Positions 16,449 to 25,751 are shown, counted from the first letter of the stretch. The stretch is 64,000 nucleotides of DNA from Microvirga sp. VF16 (GCF_016864375.1 NZ_CP069355.1:868001-932000), one strand, 5' to 3'. The notes: generated by a model not told the origin, from the letters alone. Program-made: numbers and translations.

Positions 16449-16904
16449 ATGCTGGACGATCTAGATCGGCGCCTCGTCGCCGTCCTCCAAAAGAACAACC
16501 GTCTATCGTTTGCCGAGTTGGCAGAGATCGTTGGCTCTTCAGCGGCGTCGTGTATGCGTCGCGTCAACAAGCTTCGTGCAGACGGCGCAATAGTCGCCGA
16601 CATATCGCTGGTTGATCCAAAGGCCCTGGGGAAGTCACTTACTGTTGTTATGAACGTAGAACTCGACCGAGAGCGTTTGGACCTCGTCGATGAATTCAAG
16701 CGCGCTATGCGAGCCGCGAAGGAGGTCACTCAGTGCTATATGGTGACCGGTGATGCTGATTTCGTTCTGATCGTAGCAGTTGAAGACGTGGAAGCATTCG
16801 ACGTATTTGTTAAGACCAAGCTGTACACCAATCCGAACGTCCGTAAATTCAGAAGTATGATTGCACTCGATCGTGTGAAGTTCGAGCCCCGCGTCTTGGT
16901 ATAA
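16449..16904 (+). CDS. Lrp/AsnC-family transcriptional regulator (copy 2)
   Basis: A 151-residue winged-HTH plus RAM-domain regulator about 90% identical to the one at 2578-3030. Differences concentrate in the first helix (LVAVLQKNN versus ILNALQVNN) while the ligand domain is nearly invariant, including MVTGDADFVLIVAVEDVEAF. Nucleotide divergence is mostly synonymous, implying old paralogues or separate acquisitions under strong purifying selection. It is transcribed away from the M20 hydrolase, the classical arrangement for an Lrp-type local regulator. Confidence 0.95.
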   Translation: MLDDLDRRLVAVLQKNNRLSFAELAEIVGSSAASCMRRVNKLRADGAIVADISLVDPKALGKSLTVVMNVELDRERLDLVDEFKRAMRAAKEVTQCYMVTGDADFVLIVAVEDVEAFDVFVKTKLYTNPNVRKFRSMIALDRVKFEPRVLV

Positions 16905-16992
16905 GTTTGTCTCAGAACCCGTCCCGAAAATGGTTGAGTGGTCAAGACCGCTATGATTCCAGAAGGGTGCTGAAGCCTGATCTGGAACCGCA

Positions 16993-17196
16993 ATGTGGAC
17001 CCCGACCACCCGGCGGCAGTATAGCCGCGACGGCTTGCGCTACGAAACCGATTTGACCAATGCAGAATGGGCTTTGATCAAGCCGCTTCTGCCTGAACCG
17101 CACGCCCGCGGCCGCCCTCGGCGCTGGTCCTGGCGCGAGATCCTCAACGGCATCTTCCACGTGCTGCGCAGTGGCATCGCTTGGCGGATGACATAG
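16993..17196 (+). pseudogene. IS5-family (IS427-like) transposase N-terminal fragment
   Basis: Sixty-seven residues matching the start of IS5/IS427-group transposases (DUF4096): LTNAEWALIKPLLPEPHARG, then GRPRRWSWREILNGIFHVLR and SGIAWRM, ended by a TAG. The catalytic domain is missing, so this is a relic left between the Lrp gene and the amidohydrolase operon. Confidence 0.85.
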
Positions 17197-17220
17197 CGAA
17201 ACTCCCGAGACGCGGCTCTG

Positions 17221-17263
17221 TTGACATTCCTCGTCCCCCAGTATTAAGTATCGAAAATCGAGA
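17221..17263 (+). promoter_or_regulatory. Promoter and operator-like site of the amidohydrolase operon
   Basis: A consensus -35 TTGACA (17221-17226) with -10-like TTAAGT or TATTAA about 17 or 15 bp on, followed by TATCGAAAATCGAGA (17249-17263). The latter is a degenerate form of the TACCGAAAAACGGTA palindrome before the two ABC binding-protein genes (23947-23961, 33146-33160), and the preceding AAG is also shared with one of them. Overlap with the -10 region suggests a repressor site. Confidence 0.45.
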
Positions 17264-17288
17264 ATAATGCCGAAAACCGGAGTTTCAA

Positions 17289-18914
17289 ATGTCCGATAGG
17301 ATCGTTCCACCCCAAGGAACCCCCGCCGGCGACGAAGAGATAATTGTCAACATCGCCCGCGGAATGCCCCCGATCACGCCCGCCTCCGGTCGCGACCGCG
17401 GTGTGGGGCCATTCCCTAGAATGGTGCTTCGCGGTGCAACGGTCATTGACGGCACCGGAAATCCTCCAATAGGCCCTATGGACATCGTGGTCGAGAACGG
17501 GCGCATAACCGAGATCGTGTGCGTCGGTTATCCTAAGCTGCCAATCGACCCCGAGCGCCGCCCACCTCAGGGGGATTTCGAGATTGACTGCCACGGGAAA
17601 TGGGTAACTCCAGGGTTTATCGATTCCCATGTACACATCGGTCACTTTGTCCACGCAGCGAATGGAGAGCAGGCACCGGCCGAATACCACTATAAACTTT
17701 GGTTGGCACACGGCATCACGACCGTCCGTGATGTGTGGGCGGCAAATGGGCTGGGCTGGACGCTGCAGCAGAAAGCTGCCTCTGAGGCTAACGAGATCGT
17801 CGCGCCGCGCATCTTGGCCTATGCTGGCTTTCCATCGAGCGACGAGTACCTGAACATCATTCACACGCCGGAAGAAGGGCGCGCCTGGTTGAGAGGAATC
17901 GCGGAAAGAGGCGCAGACGGGGTCAAGTTCTACGCCGCCTCGCCTGCAATCCTCAAAGCCGCCCTTCAAGAGGCGAAGGAGCTTGGGCTGCGCTCTGCCT
18001 GCCATCATCCACAAATGGCACTGTCAAGGTTGAACGCCCTGCAGACAGCCAGCTGGGGGCTCACGAGCACGGAACATTTTTACGGCGTACCCGAGGCCAT
18101 GTTCGAACGAACCAGCATTCAGCCATACCCGGCCAACTATGATTTTATGGACGAATACTGGCGCTACAGCACCAGCAGCCAGAACTTCATTCACGCGGCT
18201 GAACCCGGCAGCGCAAAATGGAACGAAACGCTCGATCGCTTCCTCGAACTCGACCACACGTTCGTCCCCACTCTTGCCATCTTGGAGGCAAACCGTGACT
18301 TGATGCGGGCGAGACGCGCTGACTGGCACGACAAATACACCCACAAAAACCTGTGGGACTTTTTTGAGCCGCAGCGCCAAAACCATGGCTCGTACTGGTT
18401 TCAGTGGTCGACACGGAACGAAGTCGAGTGGAAGGAACATTTCCGTCGTTGGTCCAGGTTCGTATACGACTATGCAAAGAAAGGCGGCCGCGTTTGCCCG
18501 GCTAGTGACGCGGGATTCCTTTACCAGATCGACGGCTTCTGCTTCATCCGCGAACTCGAATGGTTCCAGGAGGCTGGGTTCCACCCTCTTGAGATCATCC
18601 GCGCTGCGACGCTTCATGCCTCAGAGCTTATGGGACTGGCCGACGACATCGGCACTGTCGAGGTCGGAAAATGCGCCGACCTGCTGGTTCATCAAGAGAA
18701 CCCGCTCGAGGATCTTAAATTCCTTTACGGAACAGGCGCGCTACGCCTTAATGACACGACGGGTCGGTCAGAATGGCGGCGCGGCCTCCAGTACACAATC
18801 CGAAACGGGATAGTCTACGATACGGCCGAACTGCTGGCGGATGTGCGTGAGATGGTGGCGCAGAGTTGGGCTGGCGCGAACATTGATACCTTGCTCGGTC
18901 AGGACAACGCATGA
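17289..18914 (+). CDS. Metal-dependent amidohydrolase
   Basis: A 541-residue amidohydrolase-superfamily enzyme. The first beta-sandwich contains MVLRGATVIDGTGNPP; the metal-binding HxH is in PGFIDSHVHIGHF, further likely ligands are the histidines in ACHHPQ and TSTEHFYG, and the catalytic Asp is in CPASDAGF; the C-terminal sandwich resumes with IGTVEVGKCADLLV. No signal peptide, so cytoplasmic. It resembles imidazolonepropionase/prolidase-like members, which hydrolyse cyclic amides or peptides, but the substrate is not identifiable. It heads an operon with a CobW-type chaperone and a peptide importer, suggesting that the imported compound is its substrate. SD GGAG precedes the ATG. Confidence 0.9.
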   Translation: MSDRIVPPQGTPAGDEEIIVNIARGMPPITPASGRDRGVGPFPRMVLRGATVIDGTGNPPIGPMDIVVENGRITEIVCVGYPKLPIDPERRPPQGDFEIDCHGKWVTPGFIDSHVHIGHFVHAANGEQAPAEYHYKLWLAHGITTVRDVWAANGLGWTLQQKAASEANEIVAPRILAYAGFPSSDEYLNIIHTPEEGRAWLRGIAERGADGVKFYAASPAILKAALQEAKELGLRSACHHPQMALSRLNALQTASWGLTSTEHFYGVPEAMFERTSIQPYPANYDFMDEYWRYSTSSQNFIHAAEPGSAKWNETLDRFLELDHTFVPTLAILEANRDLMRARRADWHDKYTHKNLWDFFEPQRQNHGSYWFQWSTRNEVEWKEHFRRWSRFVYDYAKKGGRVCPASDAGFLYQIDGFCFIRELEWFQEAGFHPLEIIRAATLHASELMGLADDIGTVEVGKCADLLVHQENPLEDLKFLYGTGALRLNDTTGRSEWRRGLQYTIRNGIVYDTAELLADVREMVAQSWAGANIDTLLGQDNA

Positions 18915-19888
18915 ACGTCAATGCCAAGCAATCGTACCCGCAAATTTTTCTGCTGACGGGTTTTCTCGGAAGCGGAAAGACTTCGCTCATCCTTGACCAC
19001 CTGCAAGACTCGGAGACCGCCAACACCGGCGTCATTGTCAACGAGGTAGGGCAGATCGACGTAGACGGTGCGCTCATCACGACTGGGCGAACTGGGCTTC
19101 CCATCGCTACACTCGACAACGGCTGCGTATGCTGTTCACTCAACAGCGACCTGCCAAACGCCATCCTGGCTCTACTCGCGGAGAGGGAAGCGGTGGGAGG
19201 GCAACCGTTCGAGCGCATCATCATTGAAACAAGCGGCCTGTCGAAGCCTTCTCCAATTCTGCGATCGCTCCTCGATATTAGAATGCCTCTCCGCACGACA
19301 GTGTTATCGACCTATGATAGCCAACAAGGGCCTGATGCGGCGGCCCGTTTCGAGGAGGCCGTCGCCCAGCTGGCAGCCGCACAGACTATCGTCGTCACCA
19401 AAGTTGATCGCGTTGATGAGCCTGCATCGCTTCGAGCCAGCGAAGCCGCCGCCTATCTAAATCCGCTTGCGACGGTAGTGAACGAGCGCGACCGCTCGCA
19501 ACGAGCCCGGCTTGCCTTTGCCAATATTCTAAGGCCAGTTCGATCGAGTTTCCCCATTGTTGCGCGCCAGGATCCCCATAACTTCCAACATACCAGGGTA
19601 AAGGTTTTCCTGATCAAATTTGAAGAGCTCCAATGGGAGCAATTTTCCGAGTGGATTGAGAATCTGGTCGGATACTGCGGTGATCGCCTGTTGCGGACGA
19701 AGGGATTCGTTCGGATGGAAGGGCGTCAGATCCTCATTCAGGGAGTTGGAGGGACATTTGATCCTCCGCGCGAGATCGCCGATGGATTGGAGCGGGAGGA
19801 CGGACTGGTCGTTATCACGCGCGACATAACGCGAGAGGACTTCTCCACGATAGAGCCCCCGCTGAAGCTGCGTGTGCATGGATTGTAA
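18911..19888 (+). CDS. CobW/COG0523-family GTP-binding metallochaperone
   Basis: G3E-family GTPase of 325 residues. The P-loop is GFLGSGKTSL at residues 17-26; the metal-binding CxCC is in DNGCVCCSL; switch and base-recognition regions appear as NEVGQIDVD, ETSGLSKP and VTKVDRVD. A COG0523 C-terminal domain follows. Members insert zinc, cobalt or other metals into client enzymes. Its ATG overlaps the amidohydrolase stop (ATGA), so the two are translationally coupled; the likely client is the amidohydrolase. Confidence 0.93.
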   Translation: MNVNAKQSYPQIFLLTGFLGSGKTSLILDHLQDSETANTGVIVNEVGQIDVDGALITTGRTGLPIATLDNGCVCCSLNSDLPNAILALLAEREAVGGQPFERIIIETSGLSKPSPILRSLLDIRMPLRTTVLSTYDSQQGPDAAARFEEAVAQLAAAQTIVVTKVDRVDEPASLRASEAAAYLNPLATVVNERDRSQRARLAFANILRPVRSSFPIVARQDPHNFQHTRVKVFLIKFEELQWEQFSEWIENLVGYCGDRLLRTKGFVRMEGRQILIQGVGGTFDPPREIADGLEREDGLVVITRDITREDFSTIEPPLKLRVHGL

Positions 19889-19902
19889 GCGGGCATGAGA
19901 TA

Positions 19903-20859
19903 ATGAAGCACATTCTTCAGTTGATTGCCAAGCGGATAGCCTTCGGCGCCGTGACGCTCTTCATCATTTCCCTCATCCTGTTCGTTGGCGTCGAGTTGCT
20001 GCCCGGCGATGCCGCGCAATCCATACTCGGTCGGAATGCCACTCCCGAAAATGTTGCCGCCTTGAGGGAGGAGCTTGGCCTAAACCTGCCTCCCGTTGAA
20101 CGCTATCTTAGTTGGCTTGGCGGAATTCTGTCGGGCGACCTTGGCCGATCAATAGTTACGAAGCGCGAGATTTCTGATCTTATCGGCACTCGCATCTGGA
20201 ACACGTTATTTCTGGCAGGCTTTGCTGCCTCAATCGCCGTGCCGTTGGCGCTCGGCCTCGGAGTGCTGGCTGCAATTTACCGGAACTCGATCTTCGATCG
20301 CACGGTAAACGTGGCGGCGTTGATATCGATCTCGGTTCCCGAGTTCTTTCTCTGCTATGTCTTCATATTGTGGCTGAGTGTCAGTCTGGGTATCTTCCCA
20401 AGCATTTCCAAAATTACACCGGACCTCGACCTCTTTGAGCGGACCTACCGCACAATTTTGCCCGCGGTGGCGCTGACAGTGGGTGTGCTCGCGTACATGA
20501 TGCGCATGACTCGCGCAACGATAACGAACCTTTTAGCGCGCCCCTATATCCAAATGGCCCGCCTTAAGGGCGCCTCGCCGGGTAGCATCATCATCCGGCA
20601 TGCGCTTCCCAACGCGTTAGCACCGATCATCAATGTTGTGGCCCTGAGCTTGGCTTATCTGGTCGTCGGCGTGGTAGTGGTGGAGGTCATCTTCCTCTAT
20701 CCCGGAGTCGGACAACTGCTCGTGGACTCCGTCGCCCGCCGCGACGTGACGGTGGTACAGACCTGCAGCATGTTCTTTGCGCTGGTCTACGTTCTCCTCA
20801 ACCTGTTCGCCGACATTCTGGCGATTGTCTCTAACCCGCGCCTTCTTCATCCGCGCTGA
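19903..20859 (+). CDS. Peptide/opine-type ABC transporter permease (DppB-like)
   Basis: A 318-residue inner-membrane permease with the DppB/OppB layout: an N-terminal membrane helix, the LLPGDAAQSILGRNATPE region, then five further hydrophobic segments and the ATPase-contact EAA loop (ARLKGASPGSIIIRHALPN). It lies 14 bp after the CobW gene and abuts the next permease (TGATG junction). Confidence 0.95.
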   Translation: MKHILQLIAKRIAFGAVTLFIISLILFVGVELLPGDAAQSILGRNATPENVAALREELGLNLPPVERYLSWLGGILSGDLGRSIVTKREISDLIGTRIWNTLFLAGFAASIAVPLALGLGVLAAIYRNSIFDRTVNVAALISISVPEFFLCYVFILWLSVSLGIFPSISKITPDLDLFERTYRTILPAVALTVGVLAYMMRMTRATITNLLARPYIQMARLKGASPGSIIIRHALPNALAPIINVVALSLAYLVVGVVVVEVIFLYPGVGQLLVDSVARRDVTVVQTCSMFFALVYVLLNLFADILAIVSNPRLLHPR

Positions 20860-22040
20860 TGTCAGAGGAAATGAGCATGACCGTGAAGGCGATCGCGAGG
20901 ATGAACCAGCCAAGCCGTTTCGTGTTCTGGCTTGCGTTTCTTGTTACTGCGGCGTTCCTAGCTTTTCTCGCCGTCGGCACGTCGGCGCAAGGTGGTATAC
21001 CGGCGGCCTTTGGAGTCTTCGTGTTGGCCGTCGCGCAACTCCCGCTTCTCGCACTCATTTTTCTCCGGGCGGGCACGACTTCGACCGCGCCTGCAATCCT
21101 GGTCGCGACGCTGATCTATGCGGCCGGCGCGGCAATCTTGGGGGGTCGCTTCACGGCATTCGCCGGCTCCTGCGTCCTCGGGTTGATCGCCCTTCAGACG
21201 ATCGTGTTCCTCGCCGTCCGTTATAGGCGGTCACTTGCAAAGGCACCGCCCTCTGCGCTGTTCGGCTTGACCGTCACGGCTGCCTATCTAATGGTCGCGG
21301 CGCTGGCGCCAATCTTGGCGCCGTACCATGAGACGAGCGTTGTCGGGGTCAAATACGCGCCGTGGAGCTCCGAATTCCTGCTTGGGACAGACAACGTGGG
21401 TCGCGACATGCTGAGCCGACTGATCTACGCGACACGTAACACCCTCTTAATCGCCGCCGCAGCGACCGCACTGGGTTTCCTGGCGGGTACTGTGACTGGA
21501 TTACTGGCCGCCACAGTCGGTGGGTGGGTCGATAATGCGTTGAGCCGCGTCGTTGACATCATGATGGCCATTCCGCAATTGATCTTTGCGCTGCTGATCT
21601 TGACGATCGTCGGCACGTCAATCACGTCGCTGGTCGTAGTGATTGCAGTGGTCGACGCCACTCGCGTTTTCCGACTTGTGCGCTCGGTGTCCATGAACGT
21701 GCTGGCGCTCGACTTCGTGGAGGCCGCGTGGCTGCGCGGCGAAGGGCTCTACTGGATAATGCGGCGGGAGGTTCTGCCCAATATCATGGAGCCACTGATC
21801 GTAGAGCTCGGCATCCGCTTTTGCTTCGTTATTCTTTTCATTAGCAGCCTATCCTTCCTGGGTCTGGGTATCCAGCCTCCAACCGCCGACTGGGGTAGCA
21901 TGGTGCGGGAAAACGCCGGCCTGATCATCTATGGCGACATCACGCCGCTTTTGCCGGCAGCCGCCATCGCCGTGCTCACCGTCTCAATCAACCTTGCGAT
22001 GGACTGGTTCCTCCAAAAGTCGAGTGGATTGAAAGAATGA
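20859..22040 (+). CDS. Peptide-type ABC transporter permease (DppC-like), extended N-terminus
   Basis: A 393-residue permease. The DppC core starts around residue 130 (LFGLTVTAAYLMVAALAPIL, LLGTDNVGRDMLSRLIYATR) with the EAA loop EAAWLRGEGLYWIMRREVLPN near the end. It is longer than typical DppC (about 290): the first 110 residues add about four extra hydrophobic segments. The upstream permease stop overlaps this start; an internal ATG at 20877 has better SD spacing and is an alternative. Confidence 0.93.
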   Translation: MSEEMSMTVKAIARMNQPSRFVFWLAFLVTAAFLAFLAVGTSAQGGIPAAFGVFVLAVAQLPLLALIFLRAGTTSTAPAILVATLIYAAGAAILGGRFTAFAGSCVLGLIALQTIVFLAVRYRRSLAKAPPSALFGLTVTAAYLMVAALAPILAPYHETSVVGVKYAPWSSEFLLGTDNVGRDMLSRLIYATRNTLLIAAAATALGFLAGTVTGLLAATVGGWVDNALSRVVDIMMAIPQLIFALLILTIVGTSITSLVVVIAVVDATRVFRLVRSVSMNVLALDFVEAAWLRGEGLYWIMRREVLPNIMEPLIVELGIRFCFVILFISSLSFLGLGIQPPTADWGSMVRENAGLIIYGDITPLLPAAAIAVLTVSINLAMDWFLQKSSGLKE

Positions 22041-23671
22041 GCGAGAATTTTTCTGCCGGCACTCCGCTGCTGGAGATTGCCGGACTGCGCGTCGAGGTGA
22101 TGGCGGAGCAAGGCTGGCGCGAAGTGGTCCACGGAGTCGACTTGATACTGCGGCGCGGCGAGGTACTTGGTCTGATCGGGGAGTCGGGTGCCGGCAAGTC
22201 GACGATTGGCCTTGCAGCGCTCGGCTTTGCTCGTAACGGCAGCCGCTTTTCGGCCGGTTCGATCCGCCTCGACGGTGAAGAGCTGATAGGCGCTTCTGAA
22301 AGACGGTTGCGCGCTTTGCGCGGTGCGCGCGTTGCCTATGTTGCGCAGAGTGCCGCCGCGTCGTTCAACCCAGCCCACAACCTGATCGACCAGTATGCCG
22401 AGATTCCCGTCGCACAGGGGCTGAAAACGCGACGGCAGGCTGAAGCCGACGCCCGCGAGATTTATGGCACCCTTTCACTTCCGGATCCGGATGGCATCGG
22501 CTACCGCTATCCGCATCAGGTTTCTGGCGGTCAGCTTCAGCGCGCAATGATTGCGATGGCAATGGCTTGCCAGCCAGAACTCATCGTATTCGACGAACCC
22601 ACCACCGCACTGGACGTAACCACGCAGGTCGAGGTTCTGACGGCGATCAAAGTTATCGTCGAGAAGTTTGGCACCGCCGCGCTCTACATCACACATGACC
22701 TTGCCGTCGTTGCCCAGATGGCGGACCGTATCATGGTTCTACGAAACGGACGCAAGGTGGAGGAGGGCGAGACGCGGCGGTTGCTCGCCGCACCGCGCGA
22801 ACCGTACACGAAGGATCTTCTTGGCCTGAGGGCTCCCAGTCGTAAGGCGATCCCACCAATAGCGGACGAGGAGCCCCTCCTGCGGATTGAAAATGTGAGC
22901 GCCGCCTATGGCAACTGCAAGGTTCTGCACGACGTGTCGGTCTCAGTCGGCCGCAAGCGCACTATTGCAGTTGTCGGCGAGTCGGGCAGCGGCAAGAGCA
23001 CGCTCGCGCGTGTGATCACTGGTCTCCTCCCCCCATCGCAGGGTCGGATCGTTTTCGACCGCAAGCCGCTGCCGCCGCTAGCGCGACGGCGATCCCGCTC
23101 GCAGCTCAAGCGTATCCAGATGATCAACCAGTCGCCTGACATTGCGCTCAATCCACGGCAGCGCGTCGACGAAATCCTGTCCCGACCTCTGGAATTTTAT
23201 CTTGGCCTGCGTGGAAAGGAACGCCAAAAGCGCATTAATGACCTGCTGCGCATGATCGAACTCGACGAGAGCTATGCGCTTCGCCTCCCGGACGAGCTTT
23301 CGGGCGGCGAGAAGCAGCGCGTGTGCATTGCGCGGGCGCTTGCTGCCGAACCCGAGCTTATCATATGCGACGAGGTGACGTCAGCGCTCGACCAGCTCGT
23401 CGCGCAGGAAATTCTCAGGCTGCTGCAACGCTTGCAGGACGAACTTTCGGTGTCGTTCCTGTTCATCACACATGACCTGATAACGGTCAAAGCGATCGCT
23501 GACGAGATCGTGGTCATGCAGGGCGGGCGGGTGATCGAACAGGGCGACCGCGAGACGGTTCTTGCGCCGCCGCACCATCCCTATACCAACCTTCTGCTGT
23601 CGTCCGTGCCGCAGATGGACCCGAACTGGCTGACGCAACTGCTCGCCAACCGAGGAAGCGCATCCGACTAG
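22037..23671 (+). CDS. Fused dual ABC ATPase (DppD-DppF-like)
   Basis: Two complete ABC domains in one 544-residue chain powering the permease pair. Domain 1: Walker A GESGAGKST, signature VSGGQLQRAM, Walker B LIVFDEPTTALD. Domain 2: Walker A GESGSGKST, signature LSGGEKQRV, Walker B LIICDEVTSALD. Both catalytic glutamates and switch histidines (YITHDLAVVA, FITHDLITV) are present. The start overlaps the permease stop by ATGA. Confidence 0.96.
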   Translation: MSENFSAGTPLLEIAGLRVEVMAEQGWREVVHGVDLILRRGEVLGLIGESGAGKSTIGLAALGFARNGSRFSAGSIRLDGEELIGASERRLRALRGARVAYVAQSAAASFNPAHNLIDQYAEIPVAQGLKTRRQAEADAREIYGTLSLPDPDGIGYRYPHQVSGGQLQRAMIAMAMACQPELIVFDEPTTALDVTTQVEVLTAIKVIVEKFGTAALYITHDLAVVAQMADRIMVLRNGRKVEEGETRRLLAAPREPYTKDLLGLRAPSRKAIPPIADEEPLLRIENVSAAYGNCKVLHDVSVSVGRKRTIAVVGESGSGKSTLARVITGLLPPSQGRIVFDRKPLPPLARRRSRSQLKRIQMINQSPDIALNPRQRVDEILSRPLEFYLGLRGKERQKRINDLLRMIELDESYALRLPDELSGGEKQRVCIARALAAEPELIICDEVTSALDQLVAQEILRLLQRLQDELSVSFLFITHDLITVKAIADEIVVMQGGRVIEQGDRETVLAPPHHPYTNLLLSSVPQMDPNWLTQLLANRGSASD

Positions 23672-23902
23672 TATTTGCAACAGCAAATGCCGGCGGCTCC
23701 ACCCAGAGGCTGTTGGCATGAATTTCAGGAGATGGCTCTTCGTTACGGCGTGCTTGAGCGGGGGCATTGCGACGAATGTCCAACCATTCCGAATTCGAGG
23801 GTGGCGATTACCAATCACGAGTCGCAGCTTATTGCCACCTCTTGGGATTATGCGACGCGGCCCACTGATCGACACTGCCAAACCGCTTACAACGCCTGGC
23901 TA

Positions 23903-23961
23903 TTGACAAGTGTCCTTTAGAGAGTAGTCTCGATAATAGGGACAAATACCGAAAAACGGTA
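23903..23961 (+). promoter_or_regulatory. Promoter and palindromic operator before the peptide-binding protein
   Basis: Within the 332-bp spacer 23672-24003, which otherwise holds nothing I recognise: TTGACA at 23903, a -10-like GATAAT at 23932-23937, then the perfect palindrome TACCGAAAAACGGTA at 23947-23961, 42 bp before the start codon. The identical 15-mer, on the other strand, lies before the amino-acid binding-protein gene at 33146-33160, with similar flanks (GTCNCGATNATA). The location just after the -10 fits a repressor. Confidence 0.65.
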
Positions 23962-24003
23962 CGCGAGTGATAATCAGTCTCACCACGGGAACAGGAGGAA
24001 GAA

Positions 24004-25587
24004 ATGGATAAGTTGCACGAACTCGAACTGGATGCACGTCTTGGGAGGCTCGACCGACGCTCCTTTCTGAAGGCGGCATCCGCCTTGGGCGTGACCACCG
24101 CCCTGTCGCTACCGACCGCGAACCGCGTCTTCGCTCAGACGTCGAAAAAGGGCGGTCACTTCCGTCTCGGTACGTATGGTGGCTCCCCGACGGACACCTA
24201 TGACCCGGGTACCTACACCGGCAGTCTGCGAAACGTCACGTTCGCTGTCTGCAACTATCTCATGGAGATCGACAGCCGAGGAGAAGCGGTTCCGGAGCTC
24301 GCGGAGAGCATCGAGACCGTGGATGGTGGCCTTCGTTTCATCATCAAGCTCCGCAAAGGCATTGAATTCCACAATGGCAAGGCGTTCGGCCCTGAGGACG
24401 TGATCGCTTCCTACAATCACCACCGCGGGAAGGGTTCGACCTCGGCGGTCAAGGGTCTTATGGCGCAGATTGCCGAGATAAAGGCAGACGGCCCAAGCAC
24501 GGTCGTCCTCACCCTCTCGGCTCCCAACGCCGGCTTTCCCCCAATCCTGTCGGACTATCACTTGCCAATCTTTGCTGCCGACGGCGATCGCATCGACACG
24601 TCGAAGATGATTGGAACAGGCGGCTACATCATCTCGTCCTTCGACCCAGGCGTCCGTGCGACCCTGAAGCGCAACCCGAACTACTGGCGCGAAGGTCATG
24701 GCAATTTTGACTCCGCCGAAGTTCTGTGGATGGAGGACGTCGTTGCCCGCACAAACGCGCTTGTCTCAGGCGAGGTCGACGCAATTGAGGCTCCCGATCG
24801 GAGCACCGTCCACCTTCTGGCGAAGCGCAAAGGGATCAAGATCCTCGAAGTGACCGGCACAGAGTACTATTCAATGCTGATGTTCACAGACGTCGAGCCC
24901 TTCACCGACAACAACGTCAGGCTTGCGCTTAAACACGCGGTCGACCGCGAGGCAATTGTAAAGTCAGTATTGAACGGCTACGGCAAAGTCGGGAACGACA
25001 ACCCGATTACGCCTGCGTATCGGTACTACAACGACCAGTTGGCGCAGCGTGTCTACGATCCCGACAAGGCGAAGTTCCTCCTGAAGCAGGCCGGCCATCA
25101 CAGCCTCAATGTTGAGCTTTCAACCTCGGATGCGGCCTTTACCGGCGCAGTGGATGCTGCCGTGCTGTTCAAGGAGCAGGCTGCACCCGCCGGCATCAAC
25201 GTGAGCATCAAGCGCGAGCCGAATGACGGATACTGGACGAACGTGTGGCAAAAGAAGCCGTTCGTCATGGGGTACATGGGCGGTCGCGCGACCGCTGACT
25301 GGATGTTCTCAACCTCGTTCGCGTCTGACGCGTCGTGGAACGACACCCACTGGAAGGACGAGCGCTTTGACTTCCTCCTGAAGCAGGCCCGTAGCGAGTT
25401 GGATGATGCCAAGCGCAAGGAAATTTACTTCGAGATGCAGCAGATCGTTCACGACAAAAGCGGCACGATCATCCATTCGCTTCCCAGTATAGTCGACGCG
25501 GTCACTGATCGGGTGCAGCACCGCTCCCTTGCCAGCAACTGGCCCCTCGACGGGAACCGCTGCATCGATCGCTGGTGGTTTGCCTGA
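24004..25587 (+). CDS. Peptide-type ABC transporter substrate-binding protein (SBP family 5)
   Basis: A 527-residue periplasmic binding protein. The N-terminus has a twin-arginine-like signal (DRRSFLKAASALGVTTALSL) with likely cleavage after VFAQ. The SBP_bac_5 fold follows: VPELAESIETVDGGLRFIIK, LRKGIEFHNGKAF, YNHHRGKGSTSAVKG, and LALKHAVDREAIV. It has a strong SD (AGGAGG) and its own promoter, so it can be made in excess over the upstream membrane components. Likely substrate: a peptide or amidated compound fed to the amidohydrolase encoded at the operon head. Confidence 0.95.
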   Translation: MDKLHELELDARLGRLDRRSFLKAASALGVTTALSLPTANRVFAQTSKKGGHFRLGTYGGSPTDTYDPGTYTGSLRNVTFAVCNYLMEIDSRGEAVPELAESIETVDGGLRFIIKLRKGIEFHNGKAFGPEDVIASYNHHRGKGSTSAVKGLMAQIAEIKADGPSTVVLTLSAPNAGFPPILSDYHLPIFAADGDRIDTSKMIGTGGYIISSFDPGVRATLKRNPNYWREGHGNFDSAEVLWMEDVVARTNALVSGEVDAIEAPDRSTVHLLAKRKGIKILEVTGTEYYSMLMFTDVEPFTDNNVRLALKHAVDREAIVKSVLNGYGKVGNDNPITPAYRYYNDQLAQRVYDPDKAKFLLKQAGHHSLNVELSTSDAAFTGAVDAAVLFKEQAAPAGINVSIKREPNDGYWTNVWQKKPFVMGYMGGRATADWMFSTSFASDASWNDTHWKDERFDFLLKQARSELDDAKRKEIYFEMQQIVHDKSGTIIHSLPSIVDAVTDRVQHRSLASNWPLDGNRCIDRWWFA

Positions 25588-25594
25588 GAGTTTG

Positions 25595-25643
25595 CTTAGA
25601 AGATCTTCTAAGAAGGGGCGTGGCCGATCGCTGCGCCCTTTCC
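25595..25643 (+). terminator. Palindrome and hairpin after the binding-protein gene
   Basis: A perfect 18-bp palindrome CTTAGAAGATCTTCTAAG (25595-25612) starts 7 bp after the stop, followed by a GC-rich stem (GGGGCG with CGCCC, one bulge) ending in TTT. Together they look like the operon terminator, though the T-run is short. Confidence 0.5.
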
Positions 25644-25751
25644 CATTGTGCGCCGCTTTCCCACACTCCACCCCATTGCGCTCTCAGACTAGCGAACTGA
25701 TCCAAACATAGTTTTTAAAGCAGACAACCATTCCAGTTCTGTAGGCCTCCG

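Noticed and set aside
17281..17290. A third GTTTCAAAT Lrp-type site at the amidohydrolase start
   Set aside because: It coincides with the SD-start codon stretch and has no inverted partner, so chance is the simpler explanation.
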